Position numbers and translations under genes: made by a program. Positions 15,724-24,600 of a stretch of 51,843 nucleotides of DNA are shown in pieces (the stretch's first letter is position 1; each line of letters begins with the position of its first letter). The DNA comes from DATIJJ01 sp964612855. GTDB taxonomy: Bacteria > Pseudomonadota > Gammaproteobacteria > DSM-16500. Under the pieces are notes generated by a model that was given only the letters and a program-made list of their open reading frames with translations, was not told the DNA's origin and ran no database searches. The stretch lies in assembly GCA_964612855.1 (NCBI GenBank), contig CAZTDR010000009.1, positions 1 through 51,843 of the forward strand. The letters are read 5' to 3'.

Positions 15724-15748
15724 ATGTAGGCTAAAAATTAGCCTACAT
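15724..15748. promoter_or_regulatory. Lux-box-like perfect palindrome upstream of luxR-type gene
   Basis: Perfect 11-bp arms (ATGTAGGCTAA and TTAGCCTACAT) with a 3-nt centre. The TGTAGG...CCTACA core resembles lux boxes, and the dyad lies about 125 nt upstream of the LuxR-type gene at 15873. No T-run follows, so a terminator is unlikely. Confidence 0.45.
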
Positions 15749-15872
15749 AGATACTGGCGCCATATTTTAAAACAAATCACGCAAAACGAATCGAGAAGCT
15801 TTAACCCTGATTATCCAACTGTGGATATTAATCGATTGCAGTGATTATTGCTTTAAAATAAGGACATCATAG

Positions 15873-16679
15873 ATGGGCATTGAGTTTTTACAAAATCACA
15901 TTGCATTATCTTCATCTGCTGAAGTAGACCAAATATGTAAGCCGCTTAAAAAGCTAGGTATTACTTATTTTAGTTTTGTTCGATCATTCAAGGACGGCTC
16001 GCACATTCGTTTAGCCAACAACCCGATGTGGACACAGCATTATTACAAAAAAGGATTTTATAATGTTGTGATTAACCAAATACGTGATGCGGATGGAAAC
16101 TTACTATGGTCGTGCATTGATCGCTACCCTCTTTTTCAAGATGCGTCTGAGCACTTTAATGTCGACAATGGCACCGTCATGGTCATGTCTGTAGATGATG
16201 TGGTGGAAAGATATTTTTTTGGCGGAACAAGAGATAATACGCAAGTAAATTATATTTATTTGAATAAGCTTGATTTATTAAAAAGATTCATCATTTACTT
16301 TAAGGAAATGGCAGCGCCATTAATCAACAAAGCAACAGAGACAAAAATTATCATTCCGCCAGTTATTTGTAACAGCGAAGATGAAAATTTTTATAATGAT
16401 TCGGTGATTCAAGAATTTTTGGACGAAATTCAAGTTAAAAAAGTTTGTGTAAGGGTACAAGGACAGGACATTTATATTACGCAAAATGACGCAAAAATTC
16501 TTTCTTTGATGAAATGCGGTTATTCTTCTAAAGCCATTTCTCAAGAAATTGGATTAAAGCAAAAAACTGTCGAAATTTACCGTGATAAATTGAAAGAAAA
16601 ATTAAATCAATATTCACGCAGCAATCTCATGGCAGTAGCGAATTCCAATGGGCTACTAAAACTAGATTTACTCAAATAA
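15873..16679 (+). CDS. LuxR-type transcriptional regulator (268 aa)
   Basis: Residues 1-185 form a sensory domain of the type seen in LuxR-like regulators of Legionella/Coxiella (LGITYFSFVRSFKDGS, MWTQHYYKKGFYN, LLKRFIIYFKEMA). Residues about 205-262 form a GerE HTH (LMKCGYSSKAISQEIGLKQK, TVEIYRDKLKEKL). The invariant acyl-homoserine-lactone residues of TraR/LuxR are not evident, so the ligand is unknown. It is related to the protein at 23087 throughout. There is no LuxI gene in the window. The palindrome at 15724-15748 may be its site. Confidence 0.82.
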   Translation: MGIEFLQNHIALSSSAEVDQICKPLKKLGITYFSFVRSFKDGSHIRLANNPMWTQHYYKKGFYNVVINQIRDADGNLLWSCIDRYPLFQDASEHFNVDNGTVMVMSVDDVVERYFFGGTRDNTQVNYIYLNKLDLLKRFIIYFKEMAAPLINKATETKIIIPPVICNSEDENFYNDSVIQEFLDEIQVKKVCVRVQGQDIYITQNDAKILSLMKCGYSSKAISQEIGLKQKTVEIYRDKLKEKLNQYSRSNLMAVANSNGLLKLDLLK

Positions 16680-16752
16680 TGACGTAACTAATTACTGATT
16701 TTCTGAAAAAGAAAATTTGACTACAATTACTCATCATCTCATTTATTCCTTA

Positions 16753-19665
16753 TTATTTTTTTAATTTTATCTTCCCTGCTACTAAATCAGCTATTTCCTC
16801 TTGCTTTAGAAGCGCATCTTGATGAGCAGAATAGAAACCATACATTGTGCGCTTATGAGAATCCGAAGATGAGAAAAATTTAATAGTACTCGCACCAGTA
16901 TTAGAAACTATATCGCGATATTTAACTACCGGTTTATCAGAAAATAAAAACACCTTTAATGGATAATATTTCTCAGAATTTAATAACTCTCTAATTTTTT
17001 TTCCTGATGCTGTAGTATTAGTTAGACCAAATTTATTCCTTTGCAAACAGAGCACAAAAACTTGCTTTGCTGCAATAGCTACCTCTTCAAGAGTACTGAG
17101 TCTGGTACTACTTATTTTGCGGTGTAGAGACCACAATAGCCGGTATTTTTCGCCATCGTTTTCTTTATGGCCTGGTAAAGCTAAGATATCTCCTAATAAA
17201 TCTGCCAATCGGTTTTTTTGTTGCTCAATTTGATTGTTTGAAATATGCTCCTTTTGTGGCGAAACTTCCTTTATTTCCATTTCATGAGGTTTTGATTCAG
17301 CATTGCCGGATGGTTTACTCATTTCTTGCTGAGATGAGGAATCATCTGTAGTTTCTTTTGCATTTTCTTTTGATACTAAGTGATTCTGATCTTGAGAGAG
17401 CTCCATAGAGGAACCAACAGCTTGAGATGGCGAACTTGTACGTTCAGTCACTGTTATTGCTTGTAATTCCACTCCTTGAAACTGAGCTGATGCTGCAAAT
17501 GTTTCAATTGTAGCTTGAGAGATATTAGTATTCATTGGTGTAACTTTTGCTTCTTTTACTGTTAAGTTATTTTGTGGTTGAGAGGGTTTCGCAAAAAACT
17601 TAACACGCTCTTCATAAACATTTCCAGCGTTCAGCCATATAAATTGTTGCTGTATTTTTTGCAGCTCTGTTTCTCTTTTATAAGACTTACTTTCTAAGCA
17701 AGCTTGCAATTTTTTCTCTAACTCAGCGCGCAATTCGCTGATTATTTGAACAAAATAATCGTGTCTACCTATTTGCTTGCACAACTGATCAATATCCGCA
17801 AAGTTGCGCAACGGCTTACCTTCTAATCCCTGCTCCAATAGAAATCTTGCTCTTTCTAATCTTTCATCACAGAGCTTTCTAAATACAGCTTGCTGCCCTA
17901 GCTTTTCATAAAGCAATGCAGTTTTATTTAGAACATCTAAATTTTCACGAGAAGAATAAAGATAGCTTAAAAAACCGTATTCAATTTTTTTAATAAACTT
18001 TGAAAACTCTTCCTGAAACTCAAAAGCAAACTGCGTATTAAATTTTCTCTGAATTTCATCGAAGGAAACACTGTCAGGATTATTTTTAAAATCAAATAAA
18101 AATTTATCTAAAGTTGATGCAATTTCCTCTCGGATAACTTCTTGCCAAGCTGAATATGCGAACTTCGGCTCACTGCACAATGCTTTTAATAAAGCAGTGT
18201 TCTTAAAATTAAATTGATGAGGATCGTATATATCAGCCTGATACTTAGGCTCGAATGCAATCTTATAAGATAATAATATTTCATTATGAAAAAGCGCATA
18301 GTAAATAGCTTGTTTGCCAAATATATCCTTAGCATTAATATCAAAATGTGGATTTTGACTCAAATCTGCAAATAGATTACTGGCTTGTGTCATTTCATTT
18401 TTGCGTAAATGGCGCAACCACTTTTGTTGTAACTCTTTGCATTTTTGTTTTGCTATAGCCTCTTCTTTAGCAAGGCGAATAACTCGTATAGTAGTATGCA
18501 ATGATTCGATTTCCGAATCTATATGCCTTATTTTGGTACTTATTTTTTTAAATTTTTCAATTTCTTTTATAACAGCAGCATCAGGACGAAATTTAGCAAA
18601 TGCTTCGTTATGCTGTTGTAGATTTTTTTCATTAGTGGAAATTGCCAACCATTGAGCACTAAATTCTGATTCGAGTAATTTTTTTGCTTTTAAAGCATCT
18701 CCCCAAAATTGCTCTTTTATAGATAATTTAAGCGTTCCTTGACTTTGAGTTAGCTCATCCTGTTTCACTCTGAGCTTTCCTATACTCTCTTGCACTTCAG
18801 CAATTTTTCTTTGTTCCGTATTAAACTTTGCAAGATTATCTCGTGCTTCTTGAGCTATCGCATTCCCTAAACGCATCAAAAATTGCTGATCAAGTTCCTT
18901 TTCCCTTCGTGCATAAGAGGATTTCTCGTAAAATAAATACCCTAATTTCAATAAAGTATTTTTGAGAGCTGTATCAAATTGTTTACTTTTTAAAGCTGCT
19001 TCCAAACTTGCCAAAGCAGTAGTTGCTTGTGAATGATCTTTATCATCTTGACAAATTGTAATGGCCTTCTGCAATCCAACCAATAAATTTTGAGTAGTTA
19101 TGAAAGTATCTGAAGATTGCTGTTCGAGCCTAGCTATTTCAGCATCTGCTTGTTTTCGAATGCTAAAAACTACATCTGTTTTTGTTGCCTGTCCTTTAGC
19201 AGTCAGCCCGAGCATTCCCTCTTGTTCAATGGCCGTAATAGCGGTTTCATTTGGCTTAATTTCAGCGACAGGCATATAACTACTTTTATCTGCAAGAATT
19301 TGACCTGTTGGAATTACAACTCCATTTCTGAGCGTAACCGCCTTGTCTTCTCTGTTGGCAACTTCCCCCTCTGACACTAAGTAAACTATATTGCCTGGAC
19401 CAGCAAGAAAATAAGTGGACAAATCATCAAGCTTACTCACATTACGGTTTTGAGGACAGGGATGCTGCAAGATGTTCCGTAACATATTAATGGAATCTAA
19501 AATGCCATAACGTAAAAACTCTTCATCTTCTTTTATTTCTTCGGTAGTAAAAACAGTTTTAATTGCTCTAATTGCCACATCAGAAGGGCAAAATTCCTGA
19601 ATATCATCAAAATAATACTGTGTAGTAGCGGATAATAGCTGCTCTTGAATGGCATTTAATGGCAT
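16753..19665 (-). CDS. Large coiled-coil effector-like protein (970 aa)
   Basis: No catalytic family is recognised. Residues 280-440 are strongly helical/coiled coil (REKELDQQFLMRLG to KEEAIAKQKCKELQQKW). An ankyrin-like segment follows at about 440-490 (FDINAKDIFGKQAIYYALFH, NTALLKALCSE). Residues 690-800 are a low-complexity Ser/Gln/Glu-rich linker. A basic C-terminal domain ends in GKIKLKK. There is no signal peptide or membrane segment. The start has GAGGGTG upstream. Large single genes with coiled coils and ankyrin-like repeats on Legionellales islands are often Dot/Icm substrates; that role is inferred. Confidence 0.6.
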   Translation of the reverse strand: MPLNAIQEQLLSATTQYYFDDIQEFCPSDVAIRAIKTVFTTEEIKEDEEFLRYGILDSINMLRNILQHPCPQNRNVSKLDDLSTYFLAGPGNIVYLVSEGEVANREDKAVTLRNGVVIPTGQILADKSSYMPVAEIKPNETAITAIEQEGMLGLTAKGQATKTDVVFSIRKQADAEIARLEQQSSDTFITTQNLLVGLQKAITICQDDKDHSQATTALASLEAALKSKQFDTALKNTLLKLGYLFYEKSSYARREKELDQQFLMRLGNAIAQEARDNLAKFNTEQRKIAEVQESIGKLRVKQDELTQSQGTLKLSIKEQFWGDALKAKKLLESEFSAQWLAISTNEKNLQQHNEAFAKFRPDAAVIKEIEKFKKISTKIRHIDSEIESLHTTIRVIRLAKEEAIAKQKCKELQQKWLRHLRKNEMTQASNLFADLSQNPHFDINAKDIFGKQAIYYALFHNEILLSYKIAFEPKYQADIYDPHQFNFKNTALLKALCSEPKFAYSAWQEVIREEIASTLDKFLFDFKNNPDSVSFDEIQRKFNTQFAFEFQEEFSKFIKKIEYGFLSYLYSSRENLDVLNKTALLYEKLGQQAVFRKLCDERLERARFLLEQGLEGKPLRNFADIDQLCKQIGRHDYFVQIISELRAELEKKLQACLESKSYKRETELQKIQQQFIWLNAGNVYEERVKFFAKPSQPQNNLTVKEAKVTPMNTNISQATIETFAASAQFQGVELQAITVTERTSSPSQAVGSSMELSQDQNHLVSKENAKETTDDSSSQQEMSKPSGNAESKPHEMEIKEVSPQKEHISNNQIEQQKNRLADLLGDILALPGHKENDGEKYRLLWSLHRKISSTRLSTLEEVAIAAKQVFVLCLQRNKFGLTNTTASGKKIRELLNSEKYYPLKVFLFSDKPVVKYRDIVSNTGASTIKFFSSSDSHKRTMYGFYSAHQDALLKQEEIADLVAGKIKLKK

Positions 19666-19878
19666 AAATTTACACCCTCATTGTCTACTTGTCTTATTTG
19701 AATTTTTTTATTTAAAAGTACTATTTAAGCTACGGAAAAATATACTTTTAAGTATAAGAGGTATTTATTAAAAAACTATTAAGGAAAAAAATACGGGATG
19801 GGATGTAAATTTACTTATAAATCAATATCATATCTATCTTTTTTAACAGTCAGACCTAAAAAAATAAACTAGCAGCTT

Positions 19879-20787
19879 CTATTTTTCAGATAAATAGTGC
19901 GCTAAATTATTAATACAAACATCGCTCAATCTACGAACAGCCTCTTTTGTATTCCATGCACAATGCGGGGTAGCAAACACCTTGGAGTGCACTAAAAGTA
20001 AATTGTCTTTAGAAGGCGGTTCATTTTCAAAAACATCCATAGACGCAAATTTTACGATGCCGCCATTCAGCGCTTGCAGCAACGCCACCTCATCTACAAC
20101 ACCGCCTCTTGAGTTATTAATTAAATAAACGCCCTTTTTCATCACGTTAAACTCACTCGTGCTTAATAGATGCCTGGTGCTTTCCGTATAAGGACAATGA
20201 AGAGTGACAAAATCAGATTGCGATAAAATCGTATGCAATTTTTGCTTAGTTGTTTTTGAATCAACAAGCAATGTTTTCATGCCAAAAGCATTTGCCAACT
20301 CTTGAACACGATGACCAATTTTACCCTTGCCTACAATACATAAAGTTTTATCTTTCAATTCCACTCCTTGAAACTGCGTATAATTCCAATTACCCGCTTT
20401 TGCATCAAGATGTGCTGCAAACAAATCATTGGCGAGAGAAATCATAAGCCCGAGTGTCTTTTCAGCCACAGCCTCGGTAGAAAAATCAGGAACATTTTTA
20501 ACAATAATATTTTTTTCTTTTGCTGTATCAAGATCAATATTATCCGTACCGGTAGACCATGTTTGGATAAAACGCAGAGCAGGACAGTTTTTAATGATGT
20601 TTGCTGTGATGTTTACTGAAATGTTGATAACAATGGCATCAGCATCGCCGATACGCCGTATGATCTCTTGCTCATCATTACGGCTTTTAGGATTGTCGGA
20701 TGCAATATCCGTGACACCTAAGCTTTTTAGCTGATTGATCTGCTCATTGTTAAGCGTAATTTTTCCAATAACCTTGGTTTTTTTCAC
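19879..20787 (-). CDS. D-isomer-specific 2-hydroxyacid dehydrogenase (302 aa)
   Basis: It oxidises or reduces a D-2-hydroxy acid with NAD(P). Visible features are the dinucleotide motif GKGKIG (153-158) followed by an acidic D at the end of the next strand (LLVDSK). That acid favours NAD. The catalytic residues are R227 (NNSRGG), E256 (FENEPP) and H275 (TPHCAWNT). The length is that of compact glycerate/phosphonate/lactate dehydrogenases. The substrate is unknown. It starts 8 nt downstream of the hydrolase gene (20796-21752) on the same strand, so the two are probably one operon acting on related metabolites. Confidence 0.88.
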   Translation of the reverse strand: MKKTKVIGKITLNNEQINQLKSLGVTDIASDNPKSRNDEQEIIRRIGDADAIVINISVNITANIIKNCPALRFIQTWSTGTDNIDLDTAKEKNIIVKNVPDFSTEAVAEKTLGLMISLANDLFAAHLDAKAGNWNYTQFQGVELKDKTLCIVGKGKIGHRVQELANAFGMKTLLVDSKTTKQKLHTILSQSDFVTLHCPYTESTRHLLSTSEFNVMKKGVYLINNSRGGVVDEVALLQALNGGIVKFASMDVFENEPPSKDNLLLVHSKVFATPHCAWNTKEAVRRLSDVCINNLAHYLSEK

Positions 20788-20795
20788 ATGCTTTC

Positions 20796-21752
20796 CTACA
20801 AACTTGACTTAATTGAACTTCGTCTTTCACTTGTATTTTGTTTTTCTTCAGACAGTTTTTTTCCTAACAAGTTTTTTTCATACCATTCACAGGCTGCCTT
20901 AGAACAAATCTCAAATTGTTCGACATAAGGCGCAAAATGATCACCGTCAATCAAAATCAAACCTTTAGGCTCAAGCGCTTTTTGATGTGCTTTTAAAGCC
21001 AGGTCAGTTGTATTTACGGTATCTTTTTTAGCAACAATAAATAACACAGGAGTCGGGCTAATTTGCTGCAGATAAGCCATAGGCTCAAACTCACCTGAAT
21101 TTTCTACAGAACGAAGTGTCACTTGATTTTCCCAACCTGGAACACTCGTGAAAAAAGCATAAGCGGAAGGTATTTTCATAATAGCTGGCTTTTTTTCTGG
21201 ATCATCAGTCACAACAGGTATCATAGTAGGTGGTTTACCGTCTAATCTTGCCTTTCTATCTGCGGCATATTTTTTTCGAGTTTCTTCCCATAAATCAGGT
21301 CTAGTCGCTCTCAACGATTTATGATGCCCGCTAACAAAAGGTACTTGTGCGACAACACACCCTACCCGTTTATCAACAGCAGAAACCGCCAGAACAACAC
21401 CGCCGCTAAAACTTGTTCCCCATAATCCAATTTTTTCGCTATTGACGCATTTCATGCCTTGAACATACGTAATGGCATTTTTCATATCCCGCATTTGCGC
21501 CACAGGGTCTACTTCAAGACGAGGTTGTCCGGTACTTTCCCCGAAATTACGATTGTCATAGGCAAAAACACACATACCCGCTTCAGCAAAGCTTTTAGCA
21601 AATTTGTCTAGGGAATGCTCTTTTAGAGCAGAAAAACCGTGTGTCATGATAATGCAAGGAGCAGGTGTTTTGGCTGCTTCGGTGGGAGTATAAAACCAGC
21701 CTTTCAATACAACGTCATCCGCTTTAAATTCGATGTTTTCATGCGTATACAT
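20796..21752 (-). CDS. Alpha/beta hydrolase, dienelactone-hydrolase/S15-like (318 aa)
   Basis: The oxyanion region is MTHGFSALKEHS (37-48), the nucleophile is in WGTSFSGG (Ser114), the acid is in AKKDTVN (about residue 250) and the histidine is in DGDHFAP. A mixed cap region (about 140-230) lies between the nucleophile and acid. Homologues with the LWGTSFSGG motif are esterases or polyketide-associated hydrolases. It is the first gene of a two-gene operon with the hydroxyacid dehydrogenase. The C-terminal tail after NLLGKKL is charged and probably disordered. Confidence 0.85.
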   Translation of the reverse strand: MYTHENIEFKADDVVLKGWFYTPTEAAKTPAPCIIMTHGFSALKEHSLDKFAKSFAEAGMCVFAYDNRNFGESTGQPRLEVDPVAQMRDMKNAITYVQGMKCVNSEKIGLWGTSFSGGVVLAVSAVDKRVGCVVAQVPFVSGHHKSLRATRPDLWEETRKKYAADRKARLDGKPPTMIPVVTDDPEKKPAIMKIPSAYAFFTSVPGWENQVTLRSVENSGEFEPMAYLQQISPTPVLFIVAKKDTVNTTDLALKAHQKALEPKGLILIDGDHFAPYVEQFEICSKAACEWYEKNLLGKKLSEEKQNTSERRSSIKSSL

Positions 21753-22070
21753 TTTTTCTTATTCCTAAATAGAATTAATCCCTTATATCTTGAATCTATA
21801 CAACCAAAATACCAATAGTAGTTTTTCCTATAGTTTATTTGGCCATTTTGTAGAAAATAAGATAATGAAATGAAGATAAGGAAGCTAGCTGGGCTATCGC
21901 CCAGATAACTTTTAGGGCAAAAAATACGGTCAGTAGTTCCCTCCCAGCCAATAATGTTATCCGATTGCCTGGAGAATGTCACCCGCCCTAATGCAATGCG
22001 ACGATGTCTTTTTTCAAAAAATTGCGCATAATCTTTTTATTCGGCTTATTCAGGGAAAGGAATGTTTTTA
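21753..22070. other. Intergenic region between divergent hydrolase and receiver genes
   Basis: 318 nt without a convincing gene; the minus-strand frame here looks like a chance extension of the hydrolase frame. It contains a GC-rich dyad CTGGGC-tatc-GCCCAG at 21889-21904 and presumably the promoters of both operons. No clear -35/-10 pair stood out. Confidence 0.4.
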
Positions 22071-22475
22071 ATGAGGGAAGAATTAGCAAAAACCAGTTTC
22101 AATCCTTATATTTTACTGGTCGAAGATGATCTAATAGTGCAGCAAATTCATCGTAGAAAACTAGAAGATTTTGGTTGTACCGTTGATTCCGCAGTGAATG
22201 GAAAAGAAGCTTTAGATAAATGCAAAAATCAATACAATCTCATTGTAATGGATTGGGGCTTGCCAGATTTAGATGGTATAACGGTTTGCAAGCAGATTCG
22301 TAAATATGAAAGCAATAATCACTTATCACATGTACCGATTGTTATGATTACCGCTTATTTACAAACCAGCGAAATGCATCAAACCTGCAGCAATGCCGGA
22401 ATTAACCAAGTTTTCGAAAAACCAATTATAGACGATGATACTTGGACAAACTTGCTTAAAGAAGCGATTAAGTGA
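22071..22475 (+). CDS. Stand-alone receiver-domain response regulator (134 aa)
   Basis: CheY-type fold with all active-site residues: acidic pair E18-D19-D20 (LLVEDD), phospho-acceptor D61 (VMDWGLPDLDG), T94 (VMITAY) and K117 (FEKPI). There is no output domain. The start at 22071 is preferred over 22062 because AAAGGA then has proper spacing. It is followed after 55 nt by the LOG-family gene and then a LuxR-type gene on the same strand. The cognate histidine kinase is not in the window; hybrid kinases of the host could feed it. Confidence 0.88.
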   Translation: MREELAKTSFNPYILLVEDDLIVQQIHRRKLEDFGCTVDSAVNGKEALDKCKNQYNLIVMDWGLPDLDGITVCKQIRKYESNNHLSHVPIVMITAYLQTSEMHQTCSNAGINQVFEKPIIDDDTWTNLLKEAIK

Positions 22476-22530
22476 TATTCAAGAGTGAACTATCCTAGTT
22501 TAAATAACTTTATTGATTTTTAGGAGTACC

Positions 22531-23064
22531 ATGAAATCTGCATGTGTATTTGTAGGCGCAAGCTTCGGACAAAATCCTGCTTACCTGGAAGCCGCAATGA
22601 TGTTGGGCACGGAGTTAGCCAAAAGAAATATAGAGTTAATATATGGCGGTGGGCGCCTTGGATTGATGGGTGTACTTGCTAACACTGTATTGAAAAATGG
22701 CGGAAAAGTCACAGGCGTTATTCCCCTCACCTTACATCAGCAAGAAGCACACCACGAATTATCAGCACTGCATGTGGTTAACTCCATGAAAGAAAGAAAA
22801 AGCATGATGAACGAATTATCTGATTGTTTTATCGCATTACCAGGTGGTCTTGGCACATTGGAAGAATTATGCGAATTCTGGAATGCGGCAAAAATTGGCA
22901 TACATCAAAAGCCACTAGCTCTACTGAATGTAGATAATTATTTCAATAAATTACTTGAATTCATGGATCATTCAGTCAATGAAAAATTTCTTAAATCCGA
23001 ACATCGTACTTTAATCACAATTAGCAATAACCCAAGCCAGCTTCTGGATTCTATTACCACATGA
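22531..23064 (+). CDS. LOG-family nucleotide 5'-monophosphate phosphoribohydrolase (177 aa)
   Basis: TIGR00730/LOG fold, with the nucleotide-binding YGGGRLGLMG (38-47), the M-x-x-R-K of MKERK (86-90) and the hallmark PGGLGTLEE (104-112). Members cleave ribose-5-phosphate from nucleotides; some make active cytokinins, others are purine/pyrimidine nucleotide nucleosidases. Which applies cannot be seen. The start is after TTAGGAG. The gene lies between a receiver and a LuxR-type regulator (22 nt gap downstream), which suggests a regulated or signalling role. Confidence 0.9.
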   Translation: MKSACVFVGASFGQNPAYLEAAMMLGTELAKRNIELIYGGGRLGLMGVLANTVLKNGGKVTGVIPLTLHQQEAHHELSALHVVNSMKERKSMMNELSDCFIALPGGLGTLEELCEFWNAAKIGIHQKPLALLNVDNYFNKLLEFMDHSVNEKFLKSEHRTLITISNNPSQLLDSITT

Positions 23065-23086
23065 TACAAATAAGCAGGGAGCAAAA

Positions 23087-23923
23087 ATGTCTGGATTAGA
23101 ATTAAAAAATCATTTTTCTTTATCTTCCAGCCAAGATGTTAATACGATTAGCCATATTTTAAAAACAATTGGCATAACGTATTTTAATTACATAAAAATA
23201 TATAACGATGGTTCGCGAGAATTATTAACAAGCAATGCTGAGTGGATCGATCATTTTTACAAGTATTCTCTTTACAAATCGGTAGGTGCCATTGACATCG
23301 AGTACTTGTTGCCAAAAGGTTACTTTCTTTGGTCAGAATTAAAGACAGATGATGCCATTTATTCACAAGGTAGAGAATTTTTTAATATCGACAACGGTAT
23401 CAGCTTTGTGTCAAAGCAAAAGGATTCGACTACGCTTTATATTTTTGCCTCGACGCGTGATGATCATTCGATTAATAGTTTTTACGTAAGAAACATTGAT
23501 TTATTTAAGCGGTTTATACTTTATTTTCAAGATAAAGGGGCGAACCTGCTAAACCAGGCTGCAAAAAATAGGATTTATTTACCTGAAAAACAAGTTATTA
23601 TCGATAGAGAATTCAAAAAAGTTATACTTTCTGGAAATGAACGGCGTAAGTTTTTTGAAGAAACGAATATTGAACGATTTTTCCTTCCCAATTCTGATGA
23701 TGACCTGTACCTAACAAAAAGGGAAGCTGAGTGTGCTGCATACATGCTAGACGGCGCAACGGCAAAGCAGATAGGAAAACAGTTAGGCATATCGTTCAGA
23801 ACTGTCGAATCTCACTTAAATCAAATGAAAGAAAAATTAAAATGCGCAACCAAAGAGCAACTGGCTGACTTTCTTTTTTCTTGCAATATTCATGATGTTT
23901 TTCTTTATAAAGAAGAAAAATAA
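23087..23923 (+). CDS. LuxR-type transcriptional regulator (278 aa)
   Basis: Same architecture as the protein at 15873. The sensory domain covers 1-185 (IGITYFNYIKIYNDGS, EWIDHFYKYSLYKS, DLFKRFILYFQDKG). The GerE HTH covers about 212-270 (LTKREAECAAYMLDGATAKQ, LGISFRTVESHLNQMKEKL). No autoinducer-binding consensus is seen. It is co-oriented with and 22 nt downstream of the LOG gene, so probably one transcript with it and the receiver. It could sense a product of the LOG enzyme, but this is speculation. Confidence 0.82.
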   Translation: MSGLELKNHFSLSSSQDVNTISHILKTIGITYFNYIKIYNDGSRELLTSNAEWIDHFYKYSLYKSVGAIDIEYLLPKGYFLWSELKTDDAIYSQGREFFNIDNGISFVSKQKDSTTLYIFASTRDDHSINSFYVRNIDLFKRFILYFQDKGANLLNQAAKNRIYLPEKQVIIDREFKKVILSGNERRKFFEETNIERFFLPNSDDDLYLTKREAECAAYMLDGATAKQIGKQLGISFRTVESHLNQMKEKLKCATKEQLADFLFSCNIHDVFLYKEEK

Positions 23924-24033
23924 TCTACATCCATCTTACATCCGTATTTTCTACTCTCCGCGCTTAATACAGATTAAATCAAGTTAATTCTAGCTTTAAA
24001 ATAAACCTTATAAAATCCAAAAGGAAATTAAAA

Positions 24034-24540
24034 ATGCATAACCCCAACGAAATTAATTTAAGCTCTTCACTCAACGTTAATGATGGATTATCATTCATAA
24101 AAGCAATAAATGATCCCACATCTGGAAGCTATAACATAACCACGTGTACTCTTCGAATAAACGTAGTTACAACTCCTATTAAAATTAATAATAGCTGTGT
24201 GATTAATAAAAATATTTCATCTACTACTGAAACTGATAAGCAACCCAAAAAATCTGGTTATTATGATGAAGTATCAAAACGCTATTATTTAGGTGAGGAG
24301 GTTTTTGGCAATGCTTTTTTCTCTACGAGAGAAATAGAGGTATTTAAACGCTTGCTACTAGGTTACACAGCAAAGCAAACAGGAGAGCTTCTTAAAATAT
24401 CACCCAAAACCGTCGAAGATTACATAAGTAACATTAAACTAAAATTACAAGCTAAATCAAAAGGAGAAATTATTGCGACAGCCATCCAATTTGGATTAAC
24501 GCATCTTATTTACTTAAAAATAAATAAGGACAGCATATAA
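24034..24540 (+). CDS. Small LuxR-type HTH protein (168 aa)
   Basis: A GerE HTH occupies the C-terminal 65 residues (STREIEVFKRLLLGYTAKQT, LKISPKTVEDYISNIKLKL). The N-terminal 95 residues are short and polar and do not match the sensory domain of its two neighbours. It starts MHNPNEINLSSSLNVND, which echoes the first residues of the others (FSLSSSQDVN, IALSSSAEVD). It is therefore probably a shortened relative that lost most of the sensor. It may modulate the longer regulators by heterodimerisation or site competition. AAAGGAA stands before the start. Confidence 0.75.
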   Translation: MHNPNEINLSSSLNVNDGLSFIKAINDPTSGSYNITTCTLRINVVTTPIKINNSCVINKNISSTTETDKQPKKSGYYDEVSKRYYLGEEVFGNAFFSTREIEVFKRLLLGYTAKQTGELLKISPKTVEDYISNIKLKLQAKSKGEIIATAIQFGLTHLIYLKINKDSI

Positions 24541-24600
24541 CTACGCACTATTTTAACTCATTGTAAATGCTCTCTTTATTGAAATTTACAATCGATATTA

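Noticed and set aside
15563..15844. 93-codon plus-strand frame before the LuxR-type gene
   Set aside because: It is mostly antisense to the WGR gene and its remainder covers the lux-box-like palindrome and promoter region.
21704..21982. 92-codon minus-strand frame upstream of the hydrolase
   Set aside because: It overlaps the hydrolase start in another frame, has no family match and no plausible start signal.
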